A DNA stretch of 18,424 nt from Actinomycetota bacterium (GTDB lineage: Bacteria; Actinomycetota; Acidimicrobiia; Acidimicrobiales; Aldehydirespiratoraceae): positions 1-18,424 of the forward strand of contig JAAXHB010000058.1 of the NCBI GenBank assembly GCA_012271125.1. The letters run 5' to 3'. Shown one piece after another: positions 1 through 6,878 of the stretch (position 1 is its first letter; every line of letters begins with the position of its first letter). The translations under genes were made by a program, and so were the position numbers. The notes under the pieces are model-generated. The model did not search any database and had not been told where the DNA came from. It worked only from the letters and a program-made list of their open reading frames with translations.

Positions 1-806
1 GCGGTGTAGTTGCCGTGCATGCCGGGCATGCCGACGCAGAGTTCGTGTGAGTCCGGGAATGCGCCTCGTGCCATGAGGGTGGTAACGACCGGGACTTGCA
101 GCAGTTCGGCGAGTTCGAGGAGTTCTTGGGTGGCTCGGGATTTTAGGATGCCGCCGCCGACGTATAGGACGGGGCGTTGTGCGATTGAGATGAGTTTGGC
201 GGCTTGGGAGACAAGCTCGGTGTCGGCTTCGGTGTTGGGTCGATAGCCGGGGAGGTCCATCATCGCGTCAGTTGGAGTTTGGTAGGTCATTGCCGAGCGG
301 GGGTTGGTCGGATCGACGATGCATTTGGGGACATCGACAAGGACGGGGCCGGGACGTCCAGTGGTGGCGATGTGAAATGCTTCGTGGATGATGCGGGGGA
401 TGTCTTGGGCTTCGGTGACTAAGAAGTTGTGTTTGGTGACCGACATGGTGATGCCGGTGGTGTCGCATTCTTGGAAGGCGTCGGTGCCGATAGCGGCGTA
501 GGGCACCTGGCCGGTGATGCACACGACGGGCACGGAGTCCATGTAGGCGTCGCAAAGCGGGGTGACGGCGTTGGTGGCACCGGGACCGGAGGTAATCATG
601 ACAACGCCGGGGCGTCCGGTGGCGTTGGCGTAACCGGCTGCCATGTGGCCGGCACCTTGTTCGTGGCGCACGAGGATGTGACGGATCGGCGAGGCGAGGA
701 TCGGGTCGTAAACGGGCAGGATTGCGCCGCCGGGCAGGCCGAAGACGACGTCGACGCCTTGATGTTCGAGTGCTTTGACTAGGGCTTCGCCACCGTTCAT
801 CTTCAT
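1..806 (-). CDS. ilvB: Acetolactate synthase large subunit, N-terminal part (runs off left edge)
   Basis: This is the first committed enzyme of branched-chain amino acid synthesis. It is ThDP- and Mg-dependent and condenses two pyruvates to acetolactate, or pyruvate with 2-oxobutyrate to acetohydroxybutyrate. About 268 residues are visible, covering the ThDP pyrimidine-binding domain and the start of the central domain. The product begins MKMNGGEALVKALEHQG, then has VFGLPGGAILPVYD, and RHEQGAGHMAAGYA, which holds the catalytic Glu at about residue 49. The motifs MITSGPGATNAV, ITGQVP and GTDAFQE follow, all typical of IlvB. The ATG overlaps the gatB stop by 4 nt (ATGA), and GGAG lies 8 nt upstream, so it is probably translationally coupled to gatB. 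The C-terminal half is outside the window. The family call is secure. Confidence 0.95.
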   Translation of the reverse strand, partial: MKMNGGEALVKALEHQGVDVVFGLPGGAILPVYDPILASPIRHILVRHEQGAGHMAAGYANATGRPGVVMITSGPGATNAVTPLCDAYMDSVPVVCITGQVPYAAIGTDAFQECDTTGITMSVTKHNFLVTEAQDIPRIIHEAFHIATTGRPGPVLVDVPKCIVDPTNPRSAMTYQTPTDAMMDLPGYRPNTEADTELVSQAAKLISIAQRPVLYVGGGILKSRATQELLELAELLQVPVVTTLMARGAFPDSHELCVGMPGMHGNYT

Positions 807-2347
807 CGTGCTATCTCCGTGGGAGTGGAACGGGCCTTTTGGATCAGTAGCTGGTTGACCTTTGCGCCATCGGCTCGGCCTTTGGTTTGGCGCATTATTT
901 GGCCGGTAAAGAAGCCTACGAGTTTTTTGGCGTCTTCGCCCTTTTTTTCGTCTTCTGCTGGGGTATTTGAGGCGTTGGCGGTGACGAATCTTTGCCATTC
1001 GGCGGGGTTTTCGGCGATTATTTGGTCTAAAAGTGTGTCAAGTTCGTCTGATTCCATGGCTTCGAAGCCGAGTTCGGCGGCGATTTCTTGTGGAGTTTGG
1101 TCGTTTTGGCACATTTGGGCTAGGACTTGTTTGGCTTGGGTGGCGCTGAGAGTGCCGGTGTGTTCGAGGTTGATTAGCTCCGCTAGGCGTTCGCCGGTGA
1201 TGCAGTGCCAGTCGTCGACGGCGAGGTCGTTGACAATTCTGGTTGTGGTGAGCTCAGCGTTAGCGCCGGCGGTGACGGCTTTGATGAGTAGGTCGTCTTG
1301 GTTTCTGTCGACGACGATGTCGGCTTGATCTGGGGTTATTCCGGCTTTGGTGAGCTGGTGTCTTCGTTGCGCAGGTAGTGGCGGCAGGGTGTCGTCGATT
1401 GCTTTGATGACGGCGTCGGATGGGTTGAGGTTGATCAGGTCTGGGTCGGCGAAGTAGCGGTAGTCGTCGGCTTCTTCTTTGGAACGGCCTGCGGTGGTGC
1501 GTCCGGTTTCTTCGTCGGCGTGGCGGGTTTCTTGGCGTGGAGCCTCGTTGTTGTTGTATAGGTCGATGTGGCGCAAGGCTTCGAAGACCACTGAGCGGCG
1601 TAGGGAACGCAGCGAGTTGACGTTTTTTATTTCGCAGCGGGTGCGTAGTTCGTCTGAACCTGTAGGACGCACTGAGACGTTGGCGTCGACACGCATTGAG
1701 CCTTGCTCCATGCGAGCGTCGGATACGCCGATGGCGATGAGGATGGCTTGTAATTCACGGACGAAGGCTTGAGCTTGGTCCGCGCTGCGGATGTCGGGGC
1801 GGGTGACGATTTCCACGAGCGGGACGCCGGCTCGGTTGTAGTCGATGAGAGCGGCGGAGGCGTCGTGGATGCGTCCGCTGGTGCCGGCGTGGCTGGTTTT
1901 ACCGGTGTCTTCTTCGATGTGGGCACGTTCTATGCCGATTGTGGTTTGGGTGTCGGGGAGTTGGAGATGTCCGTTGGTATTTGTGGGTTGGTCGTATTGG
2001 GAGATTTGGTAGTTCTTGGGCATGTCGGGGTAGAAGTAGTTCTTGCGGGCGAATACTGACGGGTTGATGTCGCAGTTGAGGGCTCTGCCTATGAGCATTG
2101 CGTATTCCACTGCGGTGGCGTTGACGACGGGCAGCGAACCGGGAAGGCCTAGGCAGGTGGGGCAGATGTTGGTGTTGGGTTCGTCGCCGAAGCGGTTGGC
2201 GCAGCCGCAGAAGAGTTTAGTTTTGGTGGCGAGTTCGACATGGACTTCGAGTCCGACGACTAGCTCCCAGCCTTCGGGTAGCGCAGACTCTTGGGATGAC
2301 TCTTGGGCCGGTTCTTGGGTTTCGGATGGGGGCTGTTCGGGAGTCAT
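803..2347 (-). CDS. gatB: Asp/Glu-tRNA amidotransferase subunit B
   Basis: GatB is the tRNA-binding and kinase subunit of the GatCAB amidotransferase. The complex converts Glu-tRNA(Gln), and often Asp-tRNA(Asn), to the amidated form in the cytoplasm. The product is 514 aa, slightly longer than the usual 475-490 because of a Glu/Ser/Pro/Gln-rich N-terminal tail of about 24 residues before WELVVGLEVHVEL. A zinc site is visible as C47-x-C49 and C62-x2-C65 (FCGCANRF, CPTCLGLPG), followed by ARKNYFYPDMPKNYQISQYD. The C-terminal tRNA-binding YqeY-like tail ends near FFTGQIMRQTKGRAD. The ATG overlaps the gatA stop by 4 nt, and its own stop overlaps the ilvB start by 4 nt. I see no strong Shine-Dalgarno, so coupling is likely. 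The family call is very secure. Confidence 0.97.
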   Translation of the reverse strand: MTPEQPPSETQEPAQESSQESALPEGWELVVGLEVHVELATKTKLFCGCANRFGDEPNTNICPTCLGLPGSLPVVNATAVEYAMLIGRALNCDINPSVFARKNYFYPDMPKNYQISQYDQPTNTNGHLQLPDTQTTIGIERAHIEEDTGKTSHAGTSGRIHDASAALIDYNRAGVPLVEIVTRPDIRSADQAQAFVRELQAILIAIGVSDARMEQGSMRVDANVSVRPTGSDELRTRCEIKNVNSLRSLRRSVVFEALRHIDLYNNNEAPRQETRHADEETGRTTAGRSKEEADDYRYFADPDLINLNPSDAVIKAIDDTLPPLPAQRRHQLTKAGITPDQADIVVDRNQDDLLIKAVTAGANAELTTTRIVNDLAVDDWHCITGERLAELINLEHTGTLSATQAKQVLAQMCQNDQTPQEIAAELGFEAMESDELDTLLDQIIAENPAEWQRFVTANASNTPAEDEKKGEDAKKLVGFFTGQIMRQTKGRADGAKVNQLLIQKARSTPTEIAR

Positions 2348-3903
2348 GGGAGGTCAGGGGTCGCGGGGGCGGCGGCTTCGAGACCATCAGATTCAAGACC
2401 AGCAGATTCAAGAATGGCGGCGACCTGAAGGAGGCGAGCCTCGGAGAGTGCCGGTCCCATTATTTGGACGCCGACGGGGAGGCCGTCGTCGCCGGTGCCG
2501 AAAGGAACCGATATGGCTGGATGACCGGTGAGGTTGGAAGGGATCGTGCAGATGTCGTTGAGATACATGGCGAGGGGGTCTTGCATCTTGGCGTCGAGAT
2601 CAAATGCCGTCGTAGGTGTTGTCGGGCAGATGAGGACGTCGAAGTTCTCGTAAGTGTTGGCGAATTCTTCGAGCATTATGGTGCGGACTCGCTGGGCTGT
2701 GCCGTAGAAGGCGTCGTAGTAGCCGGCTGAGAGTGCGTAAGTGCCGAGCATGACCCGACGTTTGACTTCTTCGCCGAAGCCGTTGTTACGGGTGGCGATT
2801 TGCATGTCGGCTGAGGTGGCACCGGCGACTCGGTTGCCGTAGCGCACGCCGTCGTAGCGAGCGAGGTTGCTGGAGGCTTCGGCGGGAGCGATCAGGTAGT
2901 AAGCGGAGAGGCCGAGGCGCACCGACGGGACAGACACTTCGTCTATGTGGGCACCTGAGGATTCGAGCACGGCGATGGCTTCTTTGGTGCGCGCTAGGAC
3001 ATCGGCTGCCATGCCTTCAAGCGGGGTGACGCCTTTTGTCGGGGTGCCAGATAGCTCTGCGATGACGCCAACACGCAAGCCGGAGATGTTGGTGTTAGTT
3101 CCGGTGCTCGTGTCAGTGCCTGCGGTAGTGGCAGTGCCGGCGCTCGTGGCGTCGGCACCATCATTATCGTTGGCAAGGGACGTGGAGTCGAGCGGGTCGT
3201 AGCCGGCGATGGCTTCAAACAATGCGGCGGTGTCGGCAACAGTGCCGGCGATGGGGCCAATCTGATCAAGCGACGAGGCAAACGCCACCAGTCCGTAACG
3301 GGAGACTCGTCCGTAGGTGGGTTTGAGGCCGACGACTCCGCACAGCGCCGCGGGTTGGCGCACCGAGCCGCCGGTGTCTGAGCCAAGAGCGAGAGGTGCG
3401 AAGTCGGCAGCGACCGCGGCAGTTGAGCCGCCGCTTGAGCCGCCGGGAACTTTGCTCAAGTCGTGGGGGTTGCGGGTCGGGCCGAAGGCGGAGTTCTCGG
3501 TGGAGGAACCCATGGCGAACTCGTCGAGGTTGGTTTTGCCGATGATGACCGCGTCGGCAGCTCGGGCTTTCTTGACTGCGGTGGCGTCATAGGGCGGATG
3601 CCAGCCTTCGAGCATTTTCGAGGAGCAGGTGGTAGGGATGCCTTTGGTGCAGAGGTTGTCTTTAAGGGCAAGGGGAACGCCGGCGAGTGGACCGACAGGT
3701 TTGCCTGCGGCGACGGCGGCGTCGATGGCGTCGGCTTGTTCGAGGGCTTGGTCTGCGGTGACGAGGTTGAAAGCGCCGATGGCGTCGTCATGGGCGGCGA
3801 TGTGAGCTAGGTGTTCTTCTATGACAGAGCGTGCACTGCGGGTGCCGGCAGCGACGTCGGCAGCGATTTGAACAGCGGTGGACTTTGGGGGCGGGGACGT
3901 CAT
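2344..3903 (-). CDS. gatA: Glu/Asp-tRNA amidotransferase subunit A (amidase)
   Basis: GatA is the amidase-signature subunit of GatCAB; it hydrolyses glutamine and passes ammonia to GatB. The product is 519 aa, against about 485 for typical members. The catalytic Ser-cisSer-Lys triad is intact: K81 in LALKDN, S156 in VPGGSSGGS and S180 in GSDTGGS. The region GLKPTYGRVSRYGLVAFASS is canonical. Residues 244-272 are a Thr/Ser/Gly/Ala/Asn/Asp-rich low-complexity insert (for example TSAGTATTAGTDTS) between YDPLDSTSL and ISGLRVGV, which accounts for the extra length. The last residues form a short Ala/Pro-rich tail. It starts with ATG 8 nt after the gatC stop and overlaps gatB by 4 nt, so it belongs to one transcript with gatC, gatB and ilvB. 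Confidence 0.97.
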   Translation of the reverse strand: MTSPPPKSTAVQIAADVAAGTRSARSVIEEHLAHIAAHDDAIGAFNLVTADQALEQADAIDAAVAAGKPVGPLAGVPLALKDNLCTKGIPTTCSSKMLEGWHPPYDATAVKKARAADAVIIGKTNLDEFAMGSSTENSAFGPTRNPHDLSKVPGGSSGGSTAAVAADFAPLALGSDTGGSVRQPAALCGVVGLKPTYGRVSRYGLVAFASSLDQIGPIAGTVADTAALFEAIAGYDPLDSTSLANDNDGADATSAGTATTAGTDTSTGTNTNISGLRVGVIAELSGTPTKGVTPLEGMAADVLARTKEAIAVLESSGAHIDEVSVPSVRLGLSAYYLIAPAEASSNLARYDGVRYGNRVAGATSADMQIATRNNGFGEEVKRRVMLGTYALSAGYYDAFYGTAQRVRTIMLEEFANTYENFDVLICPTTPTTAFDLDAKMQDPLAMYLNDICTIPSNLTGHPAISVPFGTGDDGLPVGVQIMGPALSEARLLQVAAILESAGLESDGLEAAAPATPDLP

Positions 3904-3911
3904 GAAGTATG

Positions 3912-4247
3912 TCAGGGGGCTTCGCCGAGCAGGGGTGGGACGACAAAACGATTTTCGGCAACTTCGGGGGCTTGGGACAGCACGTCGTCACGATTTAAAG
4001 AAGCGACGACTTCATCTGCGCGCATGACGTTTTTCAAGGTGCTTGATGGTTTTAAGGTGCTTGATGGTTCTGAGGTGCTTTGGTCGGTGGGCTTGACATG
4101 GGCGACGTCTAGGGCTTCGACGTCGGCGGCATGGTCTAAGACCGCACCGAGTTGAGCGGTTAGGCGGTCTAGCTCGCTATCGCTAAAGGACAGGCGCGCA
4201 AGGGTGGCAACGTGTGCGACTTCGTCTCGCGAAATGCGTTCTGGCAC
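3912..4247 (-). CDS. gatC: Asp/Glu-tRNA amidotransferase subunit C
   Basis: GatC is the small subunit that wraps around GatA and stabilises the GatCAB complex. The product is 111 aa (usual 95-100). It has the classic N-terminus ISRDEVAHVATLARLSFSDSEL and the C-terminus MRADEV...APEVAENRFVVPPLL. The extra length comes from a duplicated hexapeptide (SSTLKP then SSTLKN) encoded by an 18-bp tandem repeat. The GTG start is forced, because an in-frame TAG lies only 9 nt upstream. That TAG is part of a TAGCCT box six bases before GTG, so the gene is probably transcribed without a leader. It is first in the gatC-gatA-gatB-ilvB operon. Confidence 0.95.
   Translation of the reverse strand: MPERISRDEVAHVATLARLSFSDSELDRLTAQLGAVLDHAADVEALDVAHVKPTDQSTSEPSSTLKPSSTLKNVMRADEVVASLNRDDVLSQAPEVAENRFVVPPLLGEAP
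4036..4071. repeat. 18-bp tandem duplication inside gatC
   Basis: Two copies of an 18-bp unit (aaggtgcttgatggtttt, then the same ending in tct) lie back to back, followed by a partial third copy. Being a multiple of three, the duplication keeps the gatC frame and repeats SSTLKP/SSTLKN in the linker between the two halves of GatC. Confidence 0.9.
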
Positions 4248-4253
4248 TAGGTC

Positions 4254-4259
4254 AGGCTA
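4254..4259 (-). promoter_or_regulatory. Putative -10 box for leaderless gatC operon transcript
   Basis: TAGCCT on the minus strand fits the actinobacterial TAnnnT -10 consensus and sits exactly 6 nt before the gatC GTG. That spacing would place the transcription start at or next to the start codon. No Shine-Dalgarno is present. No clear -35 was found. This is inferred from pattern and spacing, and from similar boxes before other genes of the window. Confidence 0.5.
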
Positions 4260-4297
4260 AAAGAAAAGCGCCCAATAAAGAGGTGGAACAGAGTTGG

Positions 4298-5509
4298 CTA
4301 GGAGAGTTCAACCTCGCTGCCGAGAGCGACTAGCTGCTCAGGATCGGGACTCATAGCGGTGATCGTGTCGCTGTCGCTGAGACCGCCACGAATCACTACA
4401 AAACCTCGAGCTTCGAGATGTTCAACGGCTTGAGACACGGTAAGGCCAACAACGTTGGGAAGGATTACCACGGCTGCACCCGATGAAACGATGATCGTGA
4501 CCGATGCCCCTGGATCGACACTTGTTCCGCTGGGAGGATCAAAGCCGATGACGGTGCCTGCGGGCTGAGACGAGGGAACCTCCGAAAATGCCTCCGGAAA
4601 CAAGCCGGCGTTCACCAGGGTCTGCTGTGCGGTTTCGGCGAAGCTGTCAGACGGGACGACTGGGACGATCAGATCGGGCGGGCCGGTGGAGATGAGTAGC
4701 CCGACCGGAGTGCCGGTGGCTAGTTCGAAGGTGCCTTCGGGTGCGTCCACACCAACCACGAAACCGGTGGGCACGGCTGGATCGGGGATCGGCACTTCGT
4801 TTTCCACATCTAGGCCGGTGGCTTCGATTATTTCGGTTGCCTGTGCGGGGGTGAGGCCATAAACGCTGGTGTTGCTAGGGATCGGGATGAGTGGCTCGCC
4901 TAGTGATACCGACAATACGAGAACGGGTGTGCCGTTGCGGTTGGAGTTATCGGGTTGGGCGGCTACCACCTCTCCCCTATTGCTTGCCTCGGTTCGCACC
5001 AGGATCACCTCAGGATGCCAGCCTTGGGCTAAGGCGGCTTCAATGGCGGTGCTTTGGGTTTCGCCGATGACGTTGGGTACCGACGGTGCCGGAGTGCGGT
5101 CGATCAGCGAAACGATGCCGATTGTTCCGGCGATAGCAACGACGAGTGCTGCAAGCAACATGCGGCTGCGCCGGCGGGCTCTAGCAGCTCGAGCGAGTGA
5201 GGTTTTCTCGCCAAAGATTGGTTTGCCCTTGTCGTCGAGATAAGGGGCGTCGGTGCCTTCATAAGGGATGTGTCCAATTGAGTCATGAACGGTGGTGGAG
5301 CTGGGGTGCCTAGTTCGGGCTGTCTCTTCTGAAGAGTCGCTAGATGTGTCCGGCTTGGCAACGTCGCCGCTGAAGGCACGGATTGACACGCCCACAAGCG
5401 GCAACGGCTCTGGACGTGACATGAGCCCAGCCATGCCGAGCAAGTCCTTGACAAGTTCGCTGGCAGTAGGACGTTCTGTCGGGTCTTCGGCAACGGCTCG
5501 CTCAAGCAC
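4298..5509 (-). CDS. PASTA-domain sensor kinase homologue, C-terminal part (end of kinase lobe, TM helix, four PASTA domains)
   Basis: This is the C-terminal part of a PknB/StkP-type receptor kinase homologue. The same frame is open from 5656, directly after an in-frame TGA at 5657-5659, so the coding stretch really continues from the upstream kinase part. Between the TGA and 5509 it encodes the F-helix region (PADIYCLALAINEAVTG). From the GTG at 5509 there are 403 aa: the end of the kinase C-lobe (ERAVAEDPTERPTASELV), a juxtamembrane region of about 75 residues, a basic RARRRSR and one TM helix at about 117-136. Four PASTA repeats follow, at about 142-203, 206-277, 279-344 and 347-403. PASTA domains bind peptidoglycan or lipid II outside the cell. 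The GTG at 5509 is only the first start available after the TGA; whether it is used is unknown. Confidence 0.85.
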   Translation of the reverse strand: MLERAVAEDPTERPTASELVKDLLGMAGLMSRPEPLPLVGVSIRAFSGDVAKPDTSSDSSEETARTRHPSSTTVHDSIGHIPYEGTDAPYLDDKGKPIFGEKTSLARAARARRRSRMLLAALVVAIAGTIGIVSLIDRTPAPSVPNVIGETQSTAIEAALAQGWHPEVILVRTEASNRGEVVAAQPDNSNRNGTPVLVLSVSLGEPLIPIPSNTSVYGLTPAQATEIIEATGLDVENEVPIPDPAVPTGFVVGVDAPEGTFELATGTPVGLLISTGPPDLIVPVVPSDSFAETAQQTLVNAGLFPEAFSEVPSSQPAGTVIGFDPPSGTSVDPGASVTIIVSSGAAVVILPNVVGLTVSQAVEHLEARGFVVIRGGLSDSDTITAMSPDPEQLVALGSEVELS

Positions 5510-5656
5510 GTAATACAGCGAGCCGAGCTGGTCTTGGGTGCCTAAAACATTCTTGGTAACGGATTCAGGCTCTGGTTCTTGGCCAGTGACGGCTTCATTT
5601 ATTGCTAGGGCGAGGCAGTAAATGTCGGCTGGTGCACCAGGGGTTTCGCCGGCGCG

Positions 5657-5659
5657 TCA
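5657..5659 (-). other. In-frame TGA splitting the PASTA kinase homologue
   Basis: The minus-strand codon after GYQAPE is TGA, followed by CGC GCC GGC. The frame is open on both sides and gives one 628-codon reading frame (4298-6184). Kinases of this family usually have Arg, Gln or Trp after APE, so a CGA-to-TGA transition is the simplest explanation. TGA is used as a normal stop by gatA, gatB and gatC here, so the code is standard. TGA followed by C is a weak termination context. Confidence 0.9.
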
Positions 5660-6184
5660 TTCAGGGGCTTGATAACCACCGGTTGGTGCCAACCCAAAAG
5701 AGCTCAGAGCATGGGAAATGCCGAACCCGCCTAAACGCAGCCTGCCCTCAAGGTCAAAACGCAAACATGTTGGATCGATGCCCTTGTGCGCCAAATCCCT
5801 GGCGTGCAAATACTGAAGCGCACGGGCTGCTTCGAGCCCAACCGCTAGGCCTTGTGACGGGCTGAGGCGGCGACCAGCTTTGGGCATCTGACGCAAGTTC
5901 CCGCCCGTTGCGAACTCCGTAGCGAGATAACACATTGGCTCACGTGCCGAATCATGGAACGCCAAAATGTTCGGATGCGCCAACGTTGACGCAATAGCTG
6001 TGGCTTCTTCGAAAGCTTTAATAAAGTCAGGGTTTGTTGACAGCTGAGCCGAGAATACGTTGAGCACCACACGCCTATTCAGCACAACATCATCGGCTGC
6101 TAACACGACAACATTGCCCGACGTGCTAATCCAGCCTGCTAACTCATAACGCCCCGCAAACAGCTCCTTGGTGCCCGTCTTCAC
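5657..6184 (-). CDS. Ser/Thr pseudokinase domain, N-terminal part, ending at in-frame TGA
   Basis: The 175-aa product has the eukaryotic-type kinase fold, but every catalytic signature is altered. The glycine loop is degenerate (GWISTSGNVVVLAAD). The VAxK lysine is Asn42 (VVLNVF). HRDxKxxN reads HKGIDPTC at 133-140, so the catalytic Asp is Gly and the metal-binding Asn is Cys. DFG reads GFG at 153-155. The alpha-C Glu (near 60) and APE (173-175) remain. It should therefore be a non-catalytic pseudokinase, probably a scaffold or sensor linked to cell-wall synthesis through the PASTA half. It starts with GTG, six bases after TAGCGT. Without readthrough it would be a soluble fragment lacking helix F onward. 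It could be a recent pseudogene, a sequencing error or a readthrough gene. Confidence 0.85.
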   Translation of the reverse strand: MKTGTKELFAGRYELAGWISTSGNVVVLAADDVVLNRRVVLNVFSAQLSTNPDFIKAFEEATAIASTLAHPNILAFHDSAREPMCYLATEFATGGNLRQMPKAGRRLSPSQGLAVGLEAARALQYLHARDLAHKGIDPTCLRFDLEGRLRLGGFGISHALSSFGLAPTGGYQAPE

Positions 6185-6190
6185 ACTCTC

Positions 6191-6196
6191 ACGCTA
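6191..6196 (-). promoter_or_regulatory. Putative -10 box of the pseudokinase gene, leaderless spacing
   Basis: TAGCGT on the minus strand lies exactly 6 nt (gagagt) before the GTG of the pseudokinase. It matches the TAGnnT-N6-GTG arrangement seen before gatC and before the gene at 6456. Inference from pattern only. Confidence 0.45.
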
Positions 6197-6230
6197 GAGC
6201 ACTAATTCATTTGAAAATGGGAGTTCACTT

Positions 6231-6356
6231 ACGGGCCTCAGTTGCGAAAGCTTTTTTCTGCTCCAGAGCGGCTTAACGCTTCGAGCCTGCGTTCCGTCTC
6301 TTCCTTCAGACCTACCCAGTCTCTCGCTACCGCTCAACGTCACAGAAAAAACTTTC
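6231..6356. repeat. 109-bp structured repeat, copy A (MITE-like or non-coding RNA)
   Basis: The core 6247-6355 is nearly identical to 13747-13855, differing at only two internal positions (6305 and 6307). A shared ACGGGCCTC lies just upstream in both. The ends are imperfect inverted repeats: AAAGCTTTTTTCTG on the left and CAGAAAAAACTTT on the right. Inside these are GAGCGG/CCGCTC arms, an AACGC/GCGTT hairpin and an AGAC/GTCT hairpin. In copy A, AGTTG and CAACT outside the arms can extend the outer stem. It occupies the divergent gap between the pseudokinase gene and the small plus-strand gene at 6456. No transposase or clear target duplication is visible. Short open frames across it look spurious. 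Confidence 0.85.
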
Positions 6357-6443
6357 CAACTTCGCCCTTACCAATCTTCAAGCCCGCCAGACCAACTCCC
6401 AACCATCTCCCAAGCTCGCTTCTACACCGTCTATATCCCTCGG

Positions 6444-6449
6444 TAGGTT
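6444..6449 (+). promoter_or_regulatory. Putative -10 box of the small anchored protein gene, leaderless spacing
   Basis: TAGGTT is followed by gaccct and then the GTG at 6456, giving the same TAGnnT-N6-GTG layout as gatC and the pseudokinase. There is no Shine-Dalgarno. Inference from pattern only. Confidence 0.5.
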
Positions 6450-6455
6450 GACCCT

Positions 6456-6878
6456 GTGAAGGCGAGGGTTTTGATTGGGGTGTTGTTGGTGGTTGGGGCA
6501 TTGATCTGGGTGGGAGCGGTGTTGCTTGGGGACGATGGATCAGGGGATGTGACGATTTCGGCGAATGAAGCTGTCAACGCGGTGTATCCGGGGCGAGGTG
6601 ATGAGGTGTTGCAACAGTCTCGAGTTGGCGTTGATTTGGATGCTCGCTATCAGCTGGTTTCTCTAGTTGTGTATCCCAGTGATGGTCAACGTGATGGAGT
6701 TGATGTGACCGTGGCGTTACGGCATTCCACGGGTTTGAACCTTTGGGAGTTCATCCCTGGGGAGGGTCAGCCGATTCAGGCACTGTCGCCGGACACGAAC
6801 TGCGCGACCGCTACCTATGCGCCGATAGCACAACCCTCAGAGACTGAGACCTTTAGCTGGTGCTTTGAGGTGTCCTAG
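6456..6878 (+). CDS. Small signal-anchored extracytoplasmic protein, unknown function
   Basis: I do not recognise this 140-aa product. It has a short basic start (MKARV), one hydrophobic segment at about 4-24 (signal anchor or uncleaved signal peptide) and then a soluble, probably beta-rich domain of about 110 residues. Two cysteines (116 and 136) could form a disulfide outside the membrane. No lipobox is seen. The GTG start is supported by the TAGGTT box six bases upstream. Its TAG stop overlaps the ligA stop in the palindrome CTAG (6875-6878). It is divergent from the PASTA pseudokinase gene, with repeat copy A between them, which makes a cell-envelope role plausible but unproven. Confidence 0.7.
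   Translation: MKARVLIGVLLVVGALIWVGAVLLGDDGSGDVTISANEAVNAVYPGRGDEVLQQSRVGVDLDARYQLVSLVVYPSDGQRDGVDVTVALRHSTGLNLWEFIPGEGQPIQALSPDTNCATATYAPIAQPSETETFSWCFEVS

Noticed and set aside
429..782. 117-aa Gly/Asp/Val-rich plus-strand frame over ilvB
   Set aside because: It is an antisense shadow of the acetolactate synthase coding sequence, with composition typical of reversed codons.
4260..4297. Intrinsic terminator after the pseudokinase gene
   Set aside because: The minus strand has a T-rich run (cttttctttt) but no convincing GC-rich hairpin before it.
5657..5659. Genome-wide TGA recoding as Trp or Gly
   Set aside because: TGA ends gatA, gatB and gatC at the expected lengths, so the standard code applies; the in-frame TGA is a single exception.
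6242..6451. Plus-strand frame KLFSAPERLNASS present in both repeat copies
   Set aside because: Identical peptide reflects the nucleotide repeat. The two frames diverge right outside it, and the structure of the element explains the conservation better.
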